Source: Pisolithus tinctorius (Eukaryota; Basidiomycota; Agaricomycetes; Boletales; Pisolithaceae). From it: a DNA stretch of 64,000 bases. Position 1 is the stretch's first letter. Every line of letters begins with the position of its first letter. Below the pieces are notes generated by a model. That model was given only the letters and a program-made list of their open reading frames with translations, had not been told where the DNA came from and made no database searches. The DNA is taken from the NCBI GenBank assembly GCA_024663395.1, contig JANFAH010000069.1, positions 124,001 to 188,000 on the forward strand, given 5' to 3'. Both the position numbers and the translations under genes were made by a program. Shown here piece by piece: positions 1 through 10,504 of this stretch.

Positions 1-3000
1 GTTTTTCTGGCTAGATCATGGGCTGCAAGGGCTTCTTCTCTAGCTTTTCGGAGTTCCTTGAGTCTAGACTCAGTGGCAGGAAGGTGAGTTTCTGTGATCA
101 GGGACGGAAGGGGTTTCGGTTCATATCCGTACATGAGGTAGAATGGAGATTGATGAGTGACGGAGTGTGGGCGATGGTTGTGTGTGAATTCAGCCATAGG
201 CAGGTTGTTCACCCATGAGGTGGGGTCGTTTTGGCAAAAGATGCGGAGATAGGTCTCCACTTCTTGGTTCATGCGTTCAGTTTCTCCGTCAGTCTGTGGG
301 TGATATGCCGTTGATAGGGCAAGGGAGTATCCTAAAAGGGAAGCGAGTTCCTTTGCAAAGGCGGAGGCAAACTGAGGGCCTTGATCAGATATGATTTTGT
401 CATACAACCCGAAGTGGGAGTAGACTTTCTTGAAAAATAATGCCACAATATCAGCAGTGGAGGCAGTTTTCTTGGTCGGTGTCAAAATTACCCCCTTTGT
501 AAGCCCATGGTCTACCACGACCAAAAGGGAATCATAGCCATTAGAAACGGGCAGGTCGGTGACCAGATCGCAAGAGATCTGTTGAAAAGGGCGGGTCGAG
601 GTGGAGGCAATAGGTGTAAGGGGCGGTGTCGTGGGGTGAGTATTTACTTTATTCTGTTGGCACACAGCACAGCCTTCAATGTATTTTCGGACAAAGGACG
701 CAAGTCCAGGCCACCAAAACTCGGAAGAAACGAGTTGTCTGGTTTTCAAGATACCGGGGTGGCCAGTGGAGGGGTGATCATGATGGTTGGACACGACAGT
801 CCGACGGAGGGTAAGGTCATCGGGGATATACACCTGATCTTTGTAAAGTAACACTCCACTGTCAAACCTCCAATCAGAGAGGTGGGATTTAAATGGGAGT
901 GGCATGTCAACGTTTTCAATGGCACGAAGTGCCATTTGGACCACGGGGTCTTTCATGGAGGAAGATGCGACCTTCTGAGTGAGGTTGGTGTCAATAAGAT
1001 TGACGAATAAGGTCTGTGGAAGGAGGGTAACTCCTTTGTTATCTTCATCATCATCGGGGATATGATCGGGTTGGCGGGAGAGTGCGTGAGGTGCAGCCAG
1101 GTCTTTTCCTGGGACATGTTCTAACTGCAGATCAAAGTCTGCAAGGTCGAGGAGCCAGTGGGCCTGGCGATGATTCAAGTTTTGAGGTGATTTGAAGTAT
1201 GTTAGATTTTTATGGTCTGTGAAGACCTTAACCGGGAAAGGGGATCCATGGAGATAATGTCTCCAAGATTTCAACGCTCGAATAACTCCAAGTAGTTCTC
1301 TGTCATATATGTTGTAGTTTCTTTCTGCAGGGTTAAACAATTGGGACAGAAAGGCACAGGGTTGCCATTGTCTGTTTGAATCTTCTTGAAGGAGGATTCC
1401 TCCCATTGCGTACTTGGACGCATCTGTAGTAATCGTGAATGGCCGAGAGGTATCAGGCATTCGAAGAGTCGGTTGTGCCATGAAGATTCTTTTTAGGAGC
1501 TCAAAGGCGTCCTGACATTTCTTTGACCAACTCCAGTTGACCGTCTTCTTGGTAAGGTCAATGAGTGGTCGTGCAATGTCCGAGTAGTAAGGGACGAATC
1601 TTCTGTAAAAGTTTGCGAAACCTAGGAAGGATCGCACATCCTTGACCCTTTTTGGAACAGGCCATTCAGCAATACCTTGGACTTTGACGGGGTCCATGGC
1701 GACGGTGTTTTCTTTGATAATCATGCCAAGGTATTCCACCTTGGCAAGATCAAAATGACATTTTTCTAACTTTAGGGGGAGGGAAAGCTCCCTCATTCTC
1801 TCAAGGATGCAGCAGGTTCTTCGTTCATGTTCTTTGGGATTGGTAGAGAAGATGAGGAGATCATCCATATAGACGACCAACCATCCTTCGGTGATCATGT
1901 CTCTGAAAGAGTCGTTCATGAACTGCTGGAAGGTGGCGGGAGAGTTGCACAGCCCAAAAAACATGACGGTTGGTTCGAAGAGACCTTTATGTGTGATGAA
2001 CACAGCTTTCCACTGGTCTCCTTCCTTGATTCGTACGTTGTTGTAGCCAGATCTGACATCCATCTTTGTAAAGATAGAGGCTCCTTTCAATTTGTCTACG
2101 AGGTCCGAAATGAGGGGAAGGGGGTACGCATCCTTCACCGTGTTTTTATTTAGATACCTGTAGTCTTGACAGGGACATAAGGAGCCATCTTTCTTTCCTA
2201 CGAAGAAGAAGGGGGCGGCTTGGGGAGACTTCGAGGGGTGGATTTTCCCTTCTCGAAGGTTTTCTTCAATGAACTTTTCTGCGGACTCTCGTTCAGAGGG
2301 AGAGAGCAGGTATGCTTTAGCCACTTTGGGGATGAAGTCCTCTACAAGGTTTATGGCATGGTCATATGGTCGTGATGGAGGTAAAACCCCATCAGATGGT
2401 TTCTCAAAAACCAAGGTGAAGTCCTTGTATTCTTCAGGAAGGACAGCCTTCAGTTTCTTCTTGTGTTCTTCCTGGGCTAGCTCTGTAGCCGTGGTGATTT
2501 TTCGGAGAAGGCTATTATTGGGGTTAACCTTCTTGGCTTCCTCAACGAGTTTTCCAACCGACATGACGAAGTGTGCTTGGATGGTTTCGTCTTCCAGTTC
2601 TTCATAATCCATGAACTTGTTTATCCCTTTCTTTTCGGCAGGGGACACAAGGTTCACGGTGGGTTCTTCAATGGCAATGGAAGAGATGTTGTGTTTTAAC
2701 TCCTTTGATCTATCGGTTTTCTCATCGATAGAGAGCATGCCCATCCTCCAGTCCATGACAGGATTGTTTTCCTGAAGCCAGGGGAGACCTAGAATAACGT
2801 TTTCCATTCCACAGTTGATGACATGGAAAAAGGACTGGTGGACGAGTCCCTTAACCTTGAAGTAGAGAGTGGTGGAAAACAATATCCTTCCCTTCGAGTT
2901 CTGGGTTCCATCAGCATTTTTGGCGAGGATGGGTTTGGCAAGGCGTTGAGTGGGAATCCGGTGCTTTCGCACAAAACCCCAATCGATGCAAGAAATCTCT

Positions 3001-3182
3001 GCTCCTGAGTCAACCAGAGCAGTAGTGTTGATGACTTTCAGTGTAATTTCTGATGCATAAAGGGAAATGGGGATCTGCATAGTACGTTCTGGTGTAGACG
3101 TTACAAGTACAGGTGCAACAGAAACTAGACTGTCCTTAGTTTGGGGAACATCTGGCGTCAACGCAGAGTTCCCATTTAAAAA
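1..3182 (-). CDS. pol: pol of gypsy A copy 1, uninterrupted to the window edge
   Basis: More than 1,050 codons are open without a stop, from the gag/pol overlap to base 1. Domains in order: aspartic protease with LVDSGAEISC (about 3015-2985), reverse transcriptase with YMDD (1871-1860), RNase H, HHCC zinc domain (HHDHP...CAVCQQ), and integrase core with catalytic D (CDLVTDLP), D (ISDQGPQF) and E (DGETERMNQE). No ATG opens the frame; it sits -1 relative to gag, so translation is expected as a Gag-Pol fusion by frameshift at 3182-3176. The chromodomain would lie beyond the window edge. Copies 2 and 3 have stops in the same gene, so this is the best preserved pol of the family here. Confidence 0.9.
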
Positions 3183-4318
3183 TCCTTTCCAAGGGCTCTA
3201 GCAATGTTTACCAGAGCGATGGATGGACCAGCGACTTTTTCTTCATCATCACTTTCTTCTACCTCCACAATTTTGCGGATTTTCTTTACTTTCTTCTGGG
3301 GAGTTTTCCCCTTGTCTGGACATTCTCAGGAGAGGTGTCCCTTGTTTCTGCAACCGAAACATCTTCCTTCTTTGATGTGACGGTCTTGTTCTTCTTTGGA
3401 GAGTCTCACTCCATCCACGTCCATAGCGTTTGGATCTTTTTCTTCAGCAAAATTGTTCCTGGGGTGGAACATTTTCTGTTCTTTCTTTGTGGAGAATTCG
3501 TTGACCTTTCTCCACTTTGCATCGAACTTTTGCACTTGGGAGTACCACTCGGTAATCTTGGCAGGAGCGGTTTCCATCATATGGATTCTGTTTGCAATGA
3601 AGGGTTTGAGTCCTTGGGAGAAGAACTCGATCAAGGCGACATCCTCCATAATGGTTGAGTCAGCGGCGGCAGTTCGGAAATCGGTGATATACTGTTTGAC
3701 TGATTCTTTCTGTTTTAGGGTACGCAATTTGGCGATTGCAGTTCCCGCGGTATCGGCGGAGGTGAAAGACTCCTTAAAATTCTTCACAAAATCAGTGAAG
3801 GTTCCGAAGCTTGGAGTAGTCTTCTCCAGAGCTATCTTCTGATAGGTGGCAGCCCAGGAATGGGTGACACCTTTCTTCATGTATGACAGGGTGTAGACCA
3901 CCTTTTTGGTGTCAGTGTCGTACAATTCTTTGTTGACTAGGAGGTAGGTCTGTACAGAGTACAGCCAGCTCATAGCGTTCTTTTGGTCTCCATCGAACTC
4001 AGTTGGAGCACCAATTTTTAGTTCAGTGGCTTTGGTGGCATTGCCAACCGGTGCCTTCGACGATGAACCAGACATTGTATTCGGGGATGGGGGCGGGTGT
4101 GTAGGGAAAAGTGGCAGGGGAATCGGTTGGATGGGGGTGCCAAGCGATGTGAGTGACTGAGAAAAGAGGTTCGAGAGGATACCTGAGGTAAAGCCTCTAT
4201 CTGGTTGTTCGGGTTCATTGGAGGTGTCAGTGACAGTACTCTCCTGTTCTTCGTCAGATGATGATTCTTCATGAGTGGGTCGCAATGGCGCCCAACGTCG
4301 GTTGTTTCGGGGGTTCGT
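3176..4318 (-). pseudogene. gag: gag of gypsy A copy 1, start codon lost and one in-frame TGA
   Basis: Structural protein of the virus-like particle. The frame is 380 codons: acidic/proline-rich N-terminus, the capsid-like region around FDGDQKNAMSWLYSVQTYLL, and a C-terminal CCHC zinc knuckle (CFGC/CRNKGH type). Two lesions are visible. The ATG present in copy 2 reads ACG here (4318-4316), and a TGA at 3328-3326 falls inside the zinc knuckle between its His and last Cys, where copy 3 has Arg (CGA). After this stop the frame stays open to the true stop TAA at 3178-3176. Pol follows in the -1 frame across a TTTTT run. Copy 2 carries the same TGA. Confidence 0.85.
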
Positions 4319-4358
4319 GGTGGTTCACTAAGCAGTGACTGATTTGGCCAAAGGCTGT

Positions 4359-4369
4359 AGACTTGAGCT
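4359..4369 (-). promoter_or_regulatory. Self-priming primer-binding site, gypsy A copy 1
   Basis: Two bases inside the LTR end the minus strand reads AGCTCAAGTCT, the exact reverse complement of AGACTTGAGCT in the same LTR (4551-4561), located where the transcript should begin. It is conserved in copy 2. This is the arrangement known from Tf1/sushi chromoviruses, where 11 nt of the RNA 5' end prime reverse transcription. The function here is inferred. Confidence 0.65.
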
Positions 4370-4371
4370 TT

Positions 4372-4732
4372 TGTTATGCTTGACCGAAGTCAAGATGTAG
4401 GGAGAGCTCAAACGTAGACTGTGGTTTCTACTGAGCAAATGGCTGCAGTAACCTCTGTAAATGACAGAGGATTTAGGGCAACGCCAGTAAGAGTGGTCCT
4501 TGTTAGGGACACTGAGGGCAAAGTTCTGAGAACACTGTGTATGATTGAGCAGCTCAAGTCTGGGTTTCCAGGACTTGAGCCGGCAGTCTAAATACTACAA
4601 AGGAGAGGACCATGAGGCATCCTCATGTACCCGAGGTAACTACACCATTGGTTGAACAATGAACTAAGTCCAACGGATCAAAAGCAAGGTAACCGTACAG
4701 TAAAGAGGAAAAGTTAGGGGCGAAACGTAACA
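4372..4732 (-). repeat. LTR of gypsy A copy 1 (5' LTR)
   Basis: On the minus strand it runs from TGTTACG to GCATAACA, so it has the TG...CA ends of an LTR, and it is 361 bp long. It aligns to the 452-bp LTRs at 34880 and 42179 with one block of U3 missing. A TATA-like TATTTAGA precedes the conserved segment AGACTTGAGCT (complement at 4551-4561), which pairs with the primer site next to the LTR. Confidence 0.9.
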
Positions 4733-6461
4733 GTTACCACAACTACAAGCAATGGCAACGATGGCAAGAGCGACAACGGCAGCGAGTAGCAAGATAGCAT
4801 CAACAATGATGATCAGACACAGTGCAGACCAATGGCCCAGCAAGGTTGGATGTGCCATTCTGTGGAGAGGAGGCACAAGTAGCACAGATATTGAGCTCAA
4901 TGGCTCGAAGGTTCGTTTTGATTTTGAAACATTTTACTTATGTCTGTGTTATTCTAGGGAAGCTGGCTATCTACAACGAATGGCGACCACGATACGAGAG
5001 ACGATGATGATGCTCGACACAGACCAAAGACCGTGCGATGCTAGAATGGCTGCTCTATGGAAACAAGGTGCGATGGGTGCAGATATTGAGCACTACAGCT
5101 CAAGGGTTTGTTTTGGTTTCATGGCATTTTTCTTACAGTTATCCTACTCTAGGGCAAATGGACATATGTGACGAAGCACGACAGAGGTCCTTGCGATCGC
5201 AATTCAGGGGTCAACAATGGACTATGAACGAGCGATGGTGACAGCGAGAAGAGAAACAACAACAACAACAGCACTGGATACAGAGCGATGGCTGCGCAAG
5301 GCGAGAATTGCCATCTGAAGGAAACAACACACGATGAAGACCACCAAGCTCGAACGCTCGAAGTTCTGTTTAAGTCCTATGATAGTTTACTTACACCTCT
5401 GTTATTCTAGGGAGGCCAGATGTCTATGACGGACAATGATCGTGGTACAAGGGACAAGGACAATGACTACAGTGACAGCGAATCAAGTGTGATGACTGGT
5501 GTACGAAAAGAAGTGACAAGTTGAAGGGTCAAAGCAACACAACACAATCTGACAGTACTACTATGAGTGGGGTGAATGGGTATGGTACTCAAGAGGAAGA
5601 GCACTGGCATTACAGCGCAATATCAAAGTGAACAAGATGGCTGACAACAACAGTGGGAAGACCGCAGTGTTTGCATGTGATGACTCAGGTTTTTATCTTT
5701 GTTTTGGGTTAACTTACTTATGCTCACATTGTTACAGAGTGTCTGATGACTGGGACCAAGTACGATTGAGTTCAAGAGTATGAAGGCAATGTTTGAGTAG
5801 ACACAAGATTGTGAAAGTAACTCCATATGGAGTCACGAATATCAGACAGGGGTGAAACTGGCTAGAACGACCACCTCATATGCAGAGCATTCAAGGTGAC
5901 ATGGATTCATACACAGAGCCCAAGTGCTCTTTGTTTCTTTTTGGGTTCATGACAAGCTACTTACAAGTGTTTGGCTTTAGGGTATCTGGGGTAGAATCTG
6001 TCGAAGCAAGAGGAGTGCCAAGAGTGACAGTACAGGAAGGAAAACTCAGGAAAGGGATATACAAAGTCCAGGTGACCTTTTCAGTTTGGATTCAAACACC
6101 ATCTACTGGGAGGTACAGGAACCTTAGTGCAAAGGAAAAGGCAATCAACGGGGATGGATGGCTCGAAGTCGTCCATCAGTACTTAGCATCAAGACTTCAT
6201 CCACCTGACTGTGAGGTTGAAGGCCAACAATCAAGAGTGAAGCAAATTAGTGCCTGTACCTGCCAGAGTCGAAGACCTATCACCGAAGAGATCTTGAGAG
6301 TCTATAGACTAAAGGTGATGGGTTTTATTTTAGTTTGAACATATACTGCATCAGCGTCCTTTGTGTCTAGGGTTGAAAAAGTAGCAAACAAAGATGGATG
6401 ACTCAAAGTCACTCCCAGATGAAGTACTGGTTGAAGTACAAGAAGTCAAGTGTGTGTGCGC
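4733..6461 (+). repeat. Degenerate array of exon-intron-like cassettes
   Basis: No long ORF is present. The stretch contains six intron-like segments of about 50-60 nt in serial order, with 3' ends at about 4957, 5152, 5410, 5737, 5980 and 6370. Most end TTCTAG or TTTAG followed by GG, have a branch-like ACTTA(T/C) shortly before, and follow the exon-end motif GCTCGAAG or GCTCAAGG plus GTT. The segments between them are 140-330 bp of similar but diverged sequence rich in CAACGACA/GATGG. It looks like repeated duplication of one exon-intron unit in a spliced, perhaps non-coding, transcript. Element B interrupts it; similar sequence with another TTTCTTTAG end resumes after 20290. Confidence 0.45.
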
Positions 6462-7481
6462 TGTGGGACACTACCTCCAGGTAGCATGTGAATAGGGGAA
6501 AGCTGTAGGGGAAATCCCTAGGCTTGACCCAAGGGGTGCTGAGTAGGAAGGAGACATAGAATGCGATGGTAGAGTCGGTCAGAGAGTCGAATGTGGGACA
6601 TGGAATTTAATTCCACAGAGTTGAAGGTAGGGATAGACTTGCTTTTGAAATTCCAGGTGATGATCTTGCACCGATGAAGTAACTCCAAGACAAATTAAGT
6701 GCACAGGAGAGGAAAACAAGGTACTAGCAGATCAAGGACACAAAAACAAAGTAGATGCAGTAGACACAAAGACACAGATATGTGGCAGACACAGAGGACA
6801 TGAAGACTCTTTGAACTCTTTAGACTTGCACAAGACACAGAGTGTGGGTCCTAAAAAGATGATTCTTATTTTGTTGCTGAGGCAGAATTATATAGTACAT
6901 GGATAGTAAGGTACTGATCAGAGAAATGTGGGGCAGGTGAAGCAAAACTCCAAAAAACAAAGGGGGCAACATGTCAGATGTCAAAGCCATACAGCAATGT
7001 GTGAAAACAAACTGTAAGGTAGTAACTGAGAAAGACAACAGGAAAGATGGGTATCTTCCAACAGGACAAGTGTACACTGTACCATAGAGTGAAATGCAAA
7101 GGGTAGAGGCCATAGGTAGAAAGGGGTTCTTGCATTGCAGAGAAAGGTTCACAGGAAAGGGATGAGAGGGGTAACCAGAGTTTTTACTGATGGTCTGCAT
7201 GGTTTCCTGGCTATGTGGCAAGGCAAGGGTTGAGGCAACACGACTGCAGAATTCCAGATAGATGTATGTCAGGTTGATGTTGACACAGAATTTTGGGACA
7301 ATGACTGGTGTGCATTATTCATGGATAGGGAAGCTCCAAAGGTTTGATGGGTGAGGTGGCACATGAGGCAGATGCATGAGGCAGATGGAATAATTCCGAA
7401 GATGACAGACATGGTTGGTAACAGCAGAATTTTGGTGTTGGCATCCCTATTTTGGCCTCAGGGAGTATACTACTCCCTACA
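6462..7481 (-). repeat. 3' LTR of gypsy B
   Basis: 1020 bp, + strand TGTGGGACAC to CTCCCTACA. It aligns end to end with the LTR at 19270-20289 at high identity, and most differences are C/T or G/A changes at CpG. The U3 end has an inverted repeat GGAGTA-TAC-TACTCC. A TATATAG-type box lies at about 6890. A degraded minus-strand reading frame (6820-7221) is only an incidental ORF of the LTR. Confidence 0.85.
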
Positions 7482-7845
7482 CCTCCCAGGGTCTTCAAAT
7501 GCTGACTGTCCTTGGTCAGAGGTCATCGAGTCATGACAGAAGGGTGGCAGAGATTCAGAAGGTGATGTAAATGAAGAAGGCTCATGTTCAGCCACATGGC
7601 TTGTGTGAGCAAAAACTCCACACCTGGATAATGTGTCAGGAGCAGCCCTTCGGAATTAAAAAAACTTGCCCAGAAATGTCTCATCATCAGATTCACCCCT
7701 GCTACACCAGCATCTTGCTCTCAGACTCTCACAACTCTTGGCAACTACCATGCAAGCTTACTCTGTCAATGACATGTGCCCTGTGTTCAGCATGAGGGAC
7801 CAGGTGACCATGGCACTCACTGCAGCTCTAGGGCATATCACATGA
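7482..7845. other. Unassigned cargo sequence of gypsy B, left end
   Basis: On the minus strand the bases touching the LTR read CCTGGGAGG, a plausible polypurine tract of element B. Beyond it I recognise no gene or repeat; the short frames here lack family motifs. Confidence 0.4.
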
Positions 7846-7954
7846 TTCAGTCACTTGTAAGCCTAAAAGCAGGTCATCCAACATGTACATTTTGTCCTGA
7901 AACTGGGACTAACCAACATTGGCTGGTGGTCCCTAGGGGTGGGTAGGCCAGACT

Positions 7955-8197
7955 GTGAAGGTGGGGTCAGCCAACCTGGCTGGAGGGGGGACCCACTGCC
8001 TGAAAGTGGGGTCGGCCGACCTGGCTGGAGGGTGGACCCACCTCCTGGAAGTGGGGTCGGCTGACCTGGCTGGAGGGTGGACCCACTGCCTGAAAGTGGG
8101 GTCGGCTGACCTGGCTGGAGTGCAGACCCACTGCCTGAAAGTGGGGTCGGCCGACATGATTGGAGGATGGACCCACCTCCTGGCAGTGGGGTCTGAC
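7955..8197 (-). repeat. 45-bp minisatellite, left inverted arm, about 5 copies
   Basis: About five 45-bp units, each containing CCCACTTCCAGG(C/A)AGTGGG in reverse complement. This is the same unit as the array at 10505-11090, in opposite orientation. Each unit has a short stem CCCACT/AGTGGG. Confidence 0.85.
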
Positions 8198-8198
8198 A

Positions 8199-8620
8199 TG
8201 ATTTTGTCATGACATCATTGTGGCTGTGTACCCCATGCCATCACTTTCCCACCATCAAAGCGGAGTTTGAATTTCTCATTGATGTGACTGTGTTTATTAT
8301 GTACACAGCTGTATTCAGCCCAACAAATGGCCCCTGATGGTATTAATATCAATATGCTTACCTAATTAGATGTAGCGGAGTTTCAATCTGATTTTGTCAT
8401 GACATCATTGTGGCTGTGTACCCCTTACCATCACTATCCCACCCTCAAAGCGGAGTTTGAATTTCTCATTGATGTGGCTGTGTTGACATATGCACAGCTG
8501 TATTCAGCTTCACAAATGGCCCCTGATGGTATTATTATCAGTATGCTTATGTAATTAGTTGTGGCAGGGTTTCATTACAAATTTGACATGACATCATTGT
8601 AGCTGTGTTTTCATTACCAA
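8199..8620 (+). repeat. 190-bp tandem repeat, about 2.2 copies
   Basis: Units begin at about 8199 and 8389, and a partial third at about 8579. Each starts TGATTTTGTCATGACATCAT and contains AAAGCGGAGTTTGAATTTCT and GCACAGCTGTATTCAGC-like segments. Copies differ by substitutions and small gaps. No coding potential is seen. Confidence 0.85.
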
Positions 8621-8759
8621 TTAACTACTGGTCTGCTTTTGTGATTACATAAAAGTAATGTTGTGCTGTGCAGTGTGCCATCGGCATGTCATGTGATGTC
8701 ATGTGACATGCTTCACTGTACATGCTGTGACCAGTGGCTGATGACCAAACAGCAGCAAA

Positions 8760-8815
8760 CAGAAAATTTTATAAAAGACGCCCTTCAACACACCACTCTT
8801 CATCTTTCTCTCTCC
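8760..8815 (+). promoter_or_regulatory. TATA box with CT-rich start region
   Basis: AATTTTATAAAAGACG (TATA at about 8769) is followed 25-50 bp downstream by a pyrimidine-rich stretch (CTCTTCATCTTTCTCTCTCCC), the usual layout of a strong fungal promoter. A GTATGT donor-like site follows at about 8884. It could be the promoter of a lost gene or the U3/R of an unrecognised LTR. Confidence 0.4.
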
Positions 8816-8967
8816 CATGTTCCTCTTACCACTCCCTTGATGCTGGACTTCACCTATGTAGACTGCAGCTGCATGGGTTTAAGGTATGTCTTGTAGTATC
8901 CTGTTGTTGTCCTGCAGCCCACTGTGTGCCTGGCCAGCACACTATGGGTGTGTAGGTTACTGATACT

Positions 8968-9182
8968 ATCTTCCTGTGGGTTCTGGGGGTTTAGTCTGTG
9001 CCTGCTTTTGCAGGCCAGCTGGGGTTCTGGGGGGTTACATAGTCTGTACCTGCTAGTGCAGGCCAGCTTAAGACTTTTTCATTGTGGGACCTGGGGGCTT
9101 AGTCTGTGCCTGCTAATGCAGGCCAGCTTTGTGGGTTCTGGGGGATTTATAGTCTGTGCCTGCCAGTGCAGGCCAGCTTCTG
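8968..9182 (+). repeat. Four hairpin-bearing tandem repeats, about 55-65 bp
   Basis: Four units of the form TTCTGGGGG..TTAGTCTGTGCCTGC followed by four to five bases and GCAGGCCAGCTT. Each holds a 6-7 bp stem GCCTGC/GCAGGC with a 4-nt loop. Differences between units fall mostly in the loops and spacers. Confidence 0.75.
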
Positions 9183-9320
9183 ACTGACATCTGTATTATC
9201 TTTGTACTAGTCTTTTAAATACCTTATTTTCTCTAGAGATCTCAGTGTCTTTCTGGGGAGGGGCCCCTCCAGGATGCCTGAGGTCTCAGTTCCACTTGGA
9301 ACATTTGCTCTGTAACTTAG

Positions 9321-9446
9321 TCCTGTATTTTTCTTGGCTGTGTATTTGCTCAATCCTGTATTTTCTGGGCTGTGTATTTGGTTGGTCATTCCTGTATTTC
9401 CTTGGCTGTGTATTTGGTTGGTCAATCCTTGTAGTTGCTAGGCTGT
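9321..9446 (+). repeat. Tandem repeat, about 36 bp, 3-4 copies
   Basis: Units share TCCTGTATTTTCTTGGCTGTG and TATTTGGTTGGTCAA-like segments. They lie between the hairpin repeats and the telomere-like tract. Confidence 0.7.
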
Positions 9447-9490
9447 GTAACATGAATTGCCCCCATGCTGCTTGATTTTTTGAAGTTGTG

Positions 9491-9511
9491 TAACCCTAAC
9501 CCTAACCCTAG
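9491..9511 (-). repeat. Interstitial telomere-like repeat
   Basis: Three consecutive TAACCC units plus TA on the + strand, that is TTAGGG on the minus strand, the usual fungal telomere unit. The tract is only 21 bp and lies in the cargo of gypsy B. Confidence 0.8.
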
Positions 9512-10496
9512 CAAAGGACATGCACTGGGCAAAGTAGAAATCCCACCACCCTGGTGATTGAGTCAAAGGGTAAACCTGAGGGTCAGATAAGTGTGAAATC
9601 TAAGGGATCCATACCACATGGGGTGGGGGTGAGGTTGTGTGTAAGTAGTAGGCAAATGGGTATGGCATAGGCCAAAGACTTGGGACCCAAGACCAAGGTA
9701 ATCAATCCATTGGTCTAAGCTCATGTCCAATCCATTGGGTCTAACCTTTACCATACTGGACCATACCTGTCAGTCTTTGGATTACTGGCACTTGGGATCT
9801 TTGTGTTGGCTGTGCATACCTACATTGTAGCCTGCATTGCTTGTTGGTAGTACATACATATGTTGGTAACTCATGTGGTAGATACCTCAGTTTGAATATC
9901 AACTGTAATACCTCTATAGGTCTTCTTTATCAGCCTTCTGTCAGGACTTGTACAAGGACACTGCTACATAACATGTCAACTACAGAGCAGGTCCACTTTG
10001 TGTTCAGTACCATTTGATCAACTTCATAACATCTCAGCTGTAATGTTCCACCCTTGGTACTGCATTGGTACTTGTCAGTGAGCATCAGCAGATCCCTAGA
10101 GCTTTATACCCCCCTTGGGTGAGAGGATCAGTTCTAACCTGATAAGAGACTTTAAAAGAAAACAAGCAGATAGACAACTAAGTGCAGAATGTTAGATTAG
10201 GATCAAACATGAAGAATGGAGACATGGAAAGAGACTGTCAAGATTGGTTGCTCCTAGGGATAAAGGGGGGGGGGGGTTCCACAACACTTAGTGATGAATG
10301 CTGATGTGGTATTGGCTACTGGGGGTCACAACCAAAAGGTGCCTAGTGGTGAAGGGAGACCTGCTGAAAGGCCAAAAAGCAAGTAATGTGGAGGGGGCTT
10401 ACTCTGTACATTGCCATGCTATCTTGCAATGCCCTCATACAAGTTTTGACAGAAAGCTGAAGGTAACAAAATTGAACCTCTTATTGGTGTGGGTAT
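9512..10496. other. Unassigned sequence
   Basis: No family-typical reading frame or clear repeat. A run of G (about 12) occurs at 10266. Bases 10081-10450 are AT-mixed with short frames only. Confidence 0.4.
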
Positions 10497-10504
10497 GTGC
10501 ATCT

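Larger units (their letters stand above)
1..4732 (-). mobile_element. Gypsy A copy 1 (Ty3/gypsy chromovirus), cut by window start
   Basis: LTR retrotransposon on the minus strand: LTR (4372-4732), gag (4318-3176), then pol running off the left edge. Order protease, RT, RNase H, integrase marks it as Ty3/gypsy. It is the same family as the elements at 34880-42630 and 58946-64000. Its LTR is about 90 bp shorter than the 452-bp LTR of copy 2 because part of U3 is missing, so it belongs to a distinct subfamily. The other LTR lies outside the window, so the target duplication cannot be checked. Confidence 0.93.

Noticed and set aside
18..851. Plus-strand frames at the window start
   Set aside because: Shadows of the minus-strand integrase of gypsy A; the equivalent shadows recur in copy 2 at 40300-40596.
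6451..6461. GTGTGC as target duplication of gypsy B
   Set aside because: It is flush with the right LTR but lies 2 bp away from the left one and in a GT-rich run, so it may be chance; noted only as a possibility.
7863..8210. Repeat-rich frames in the left 45-bp array
   Set aside because: Same effect of the 45-bp unit in inverted orientation.
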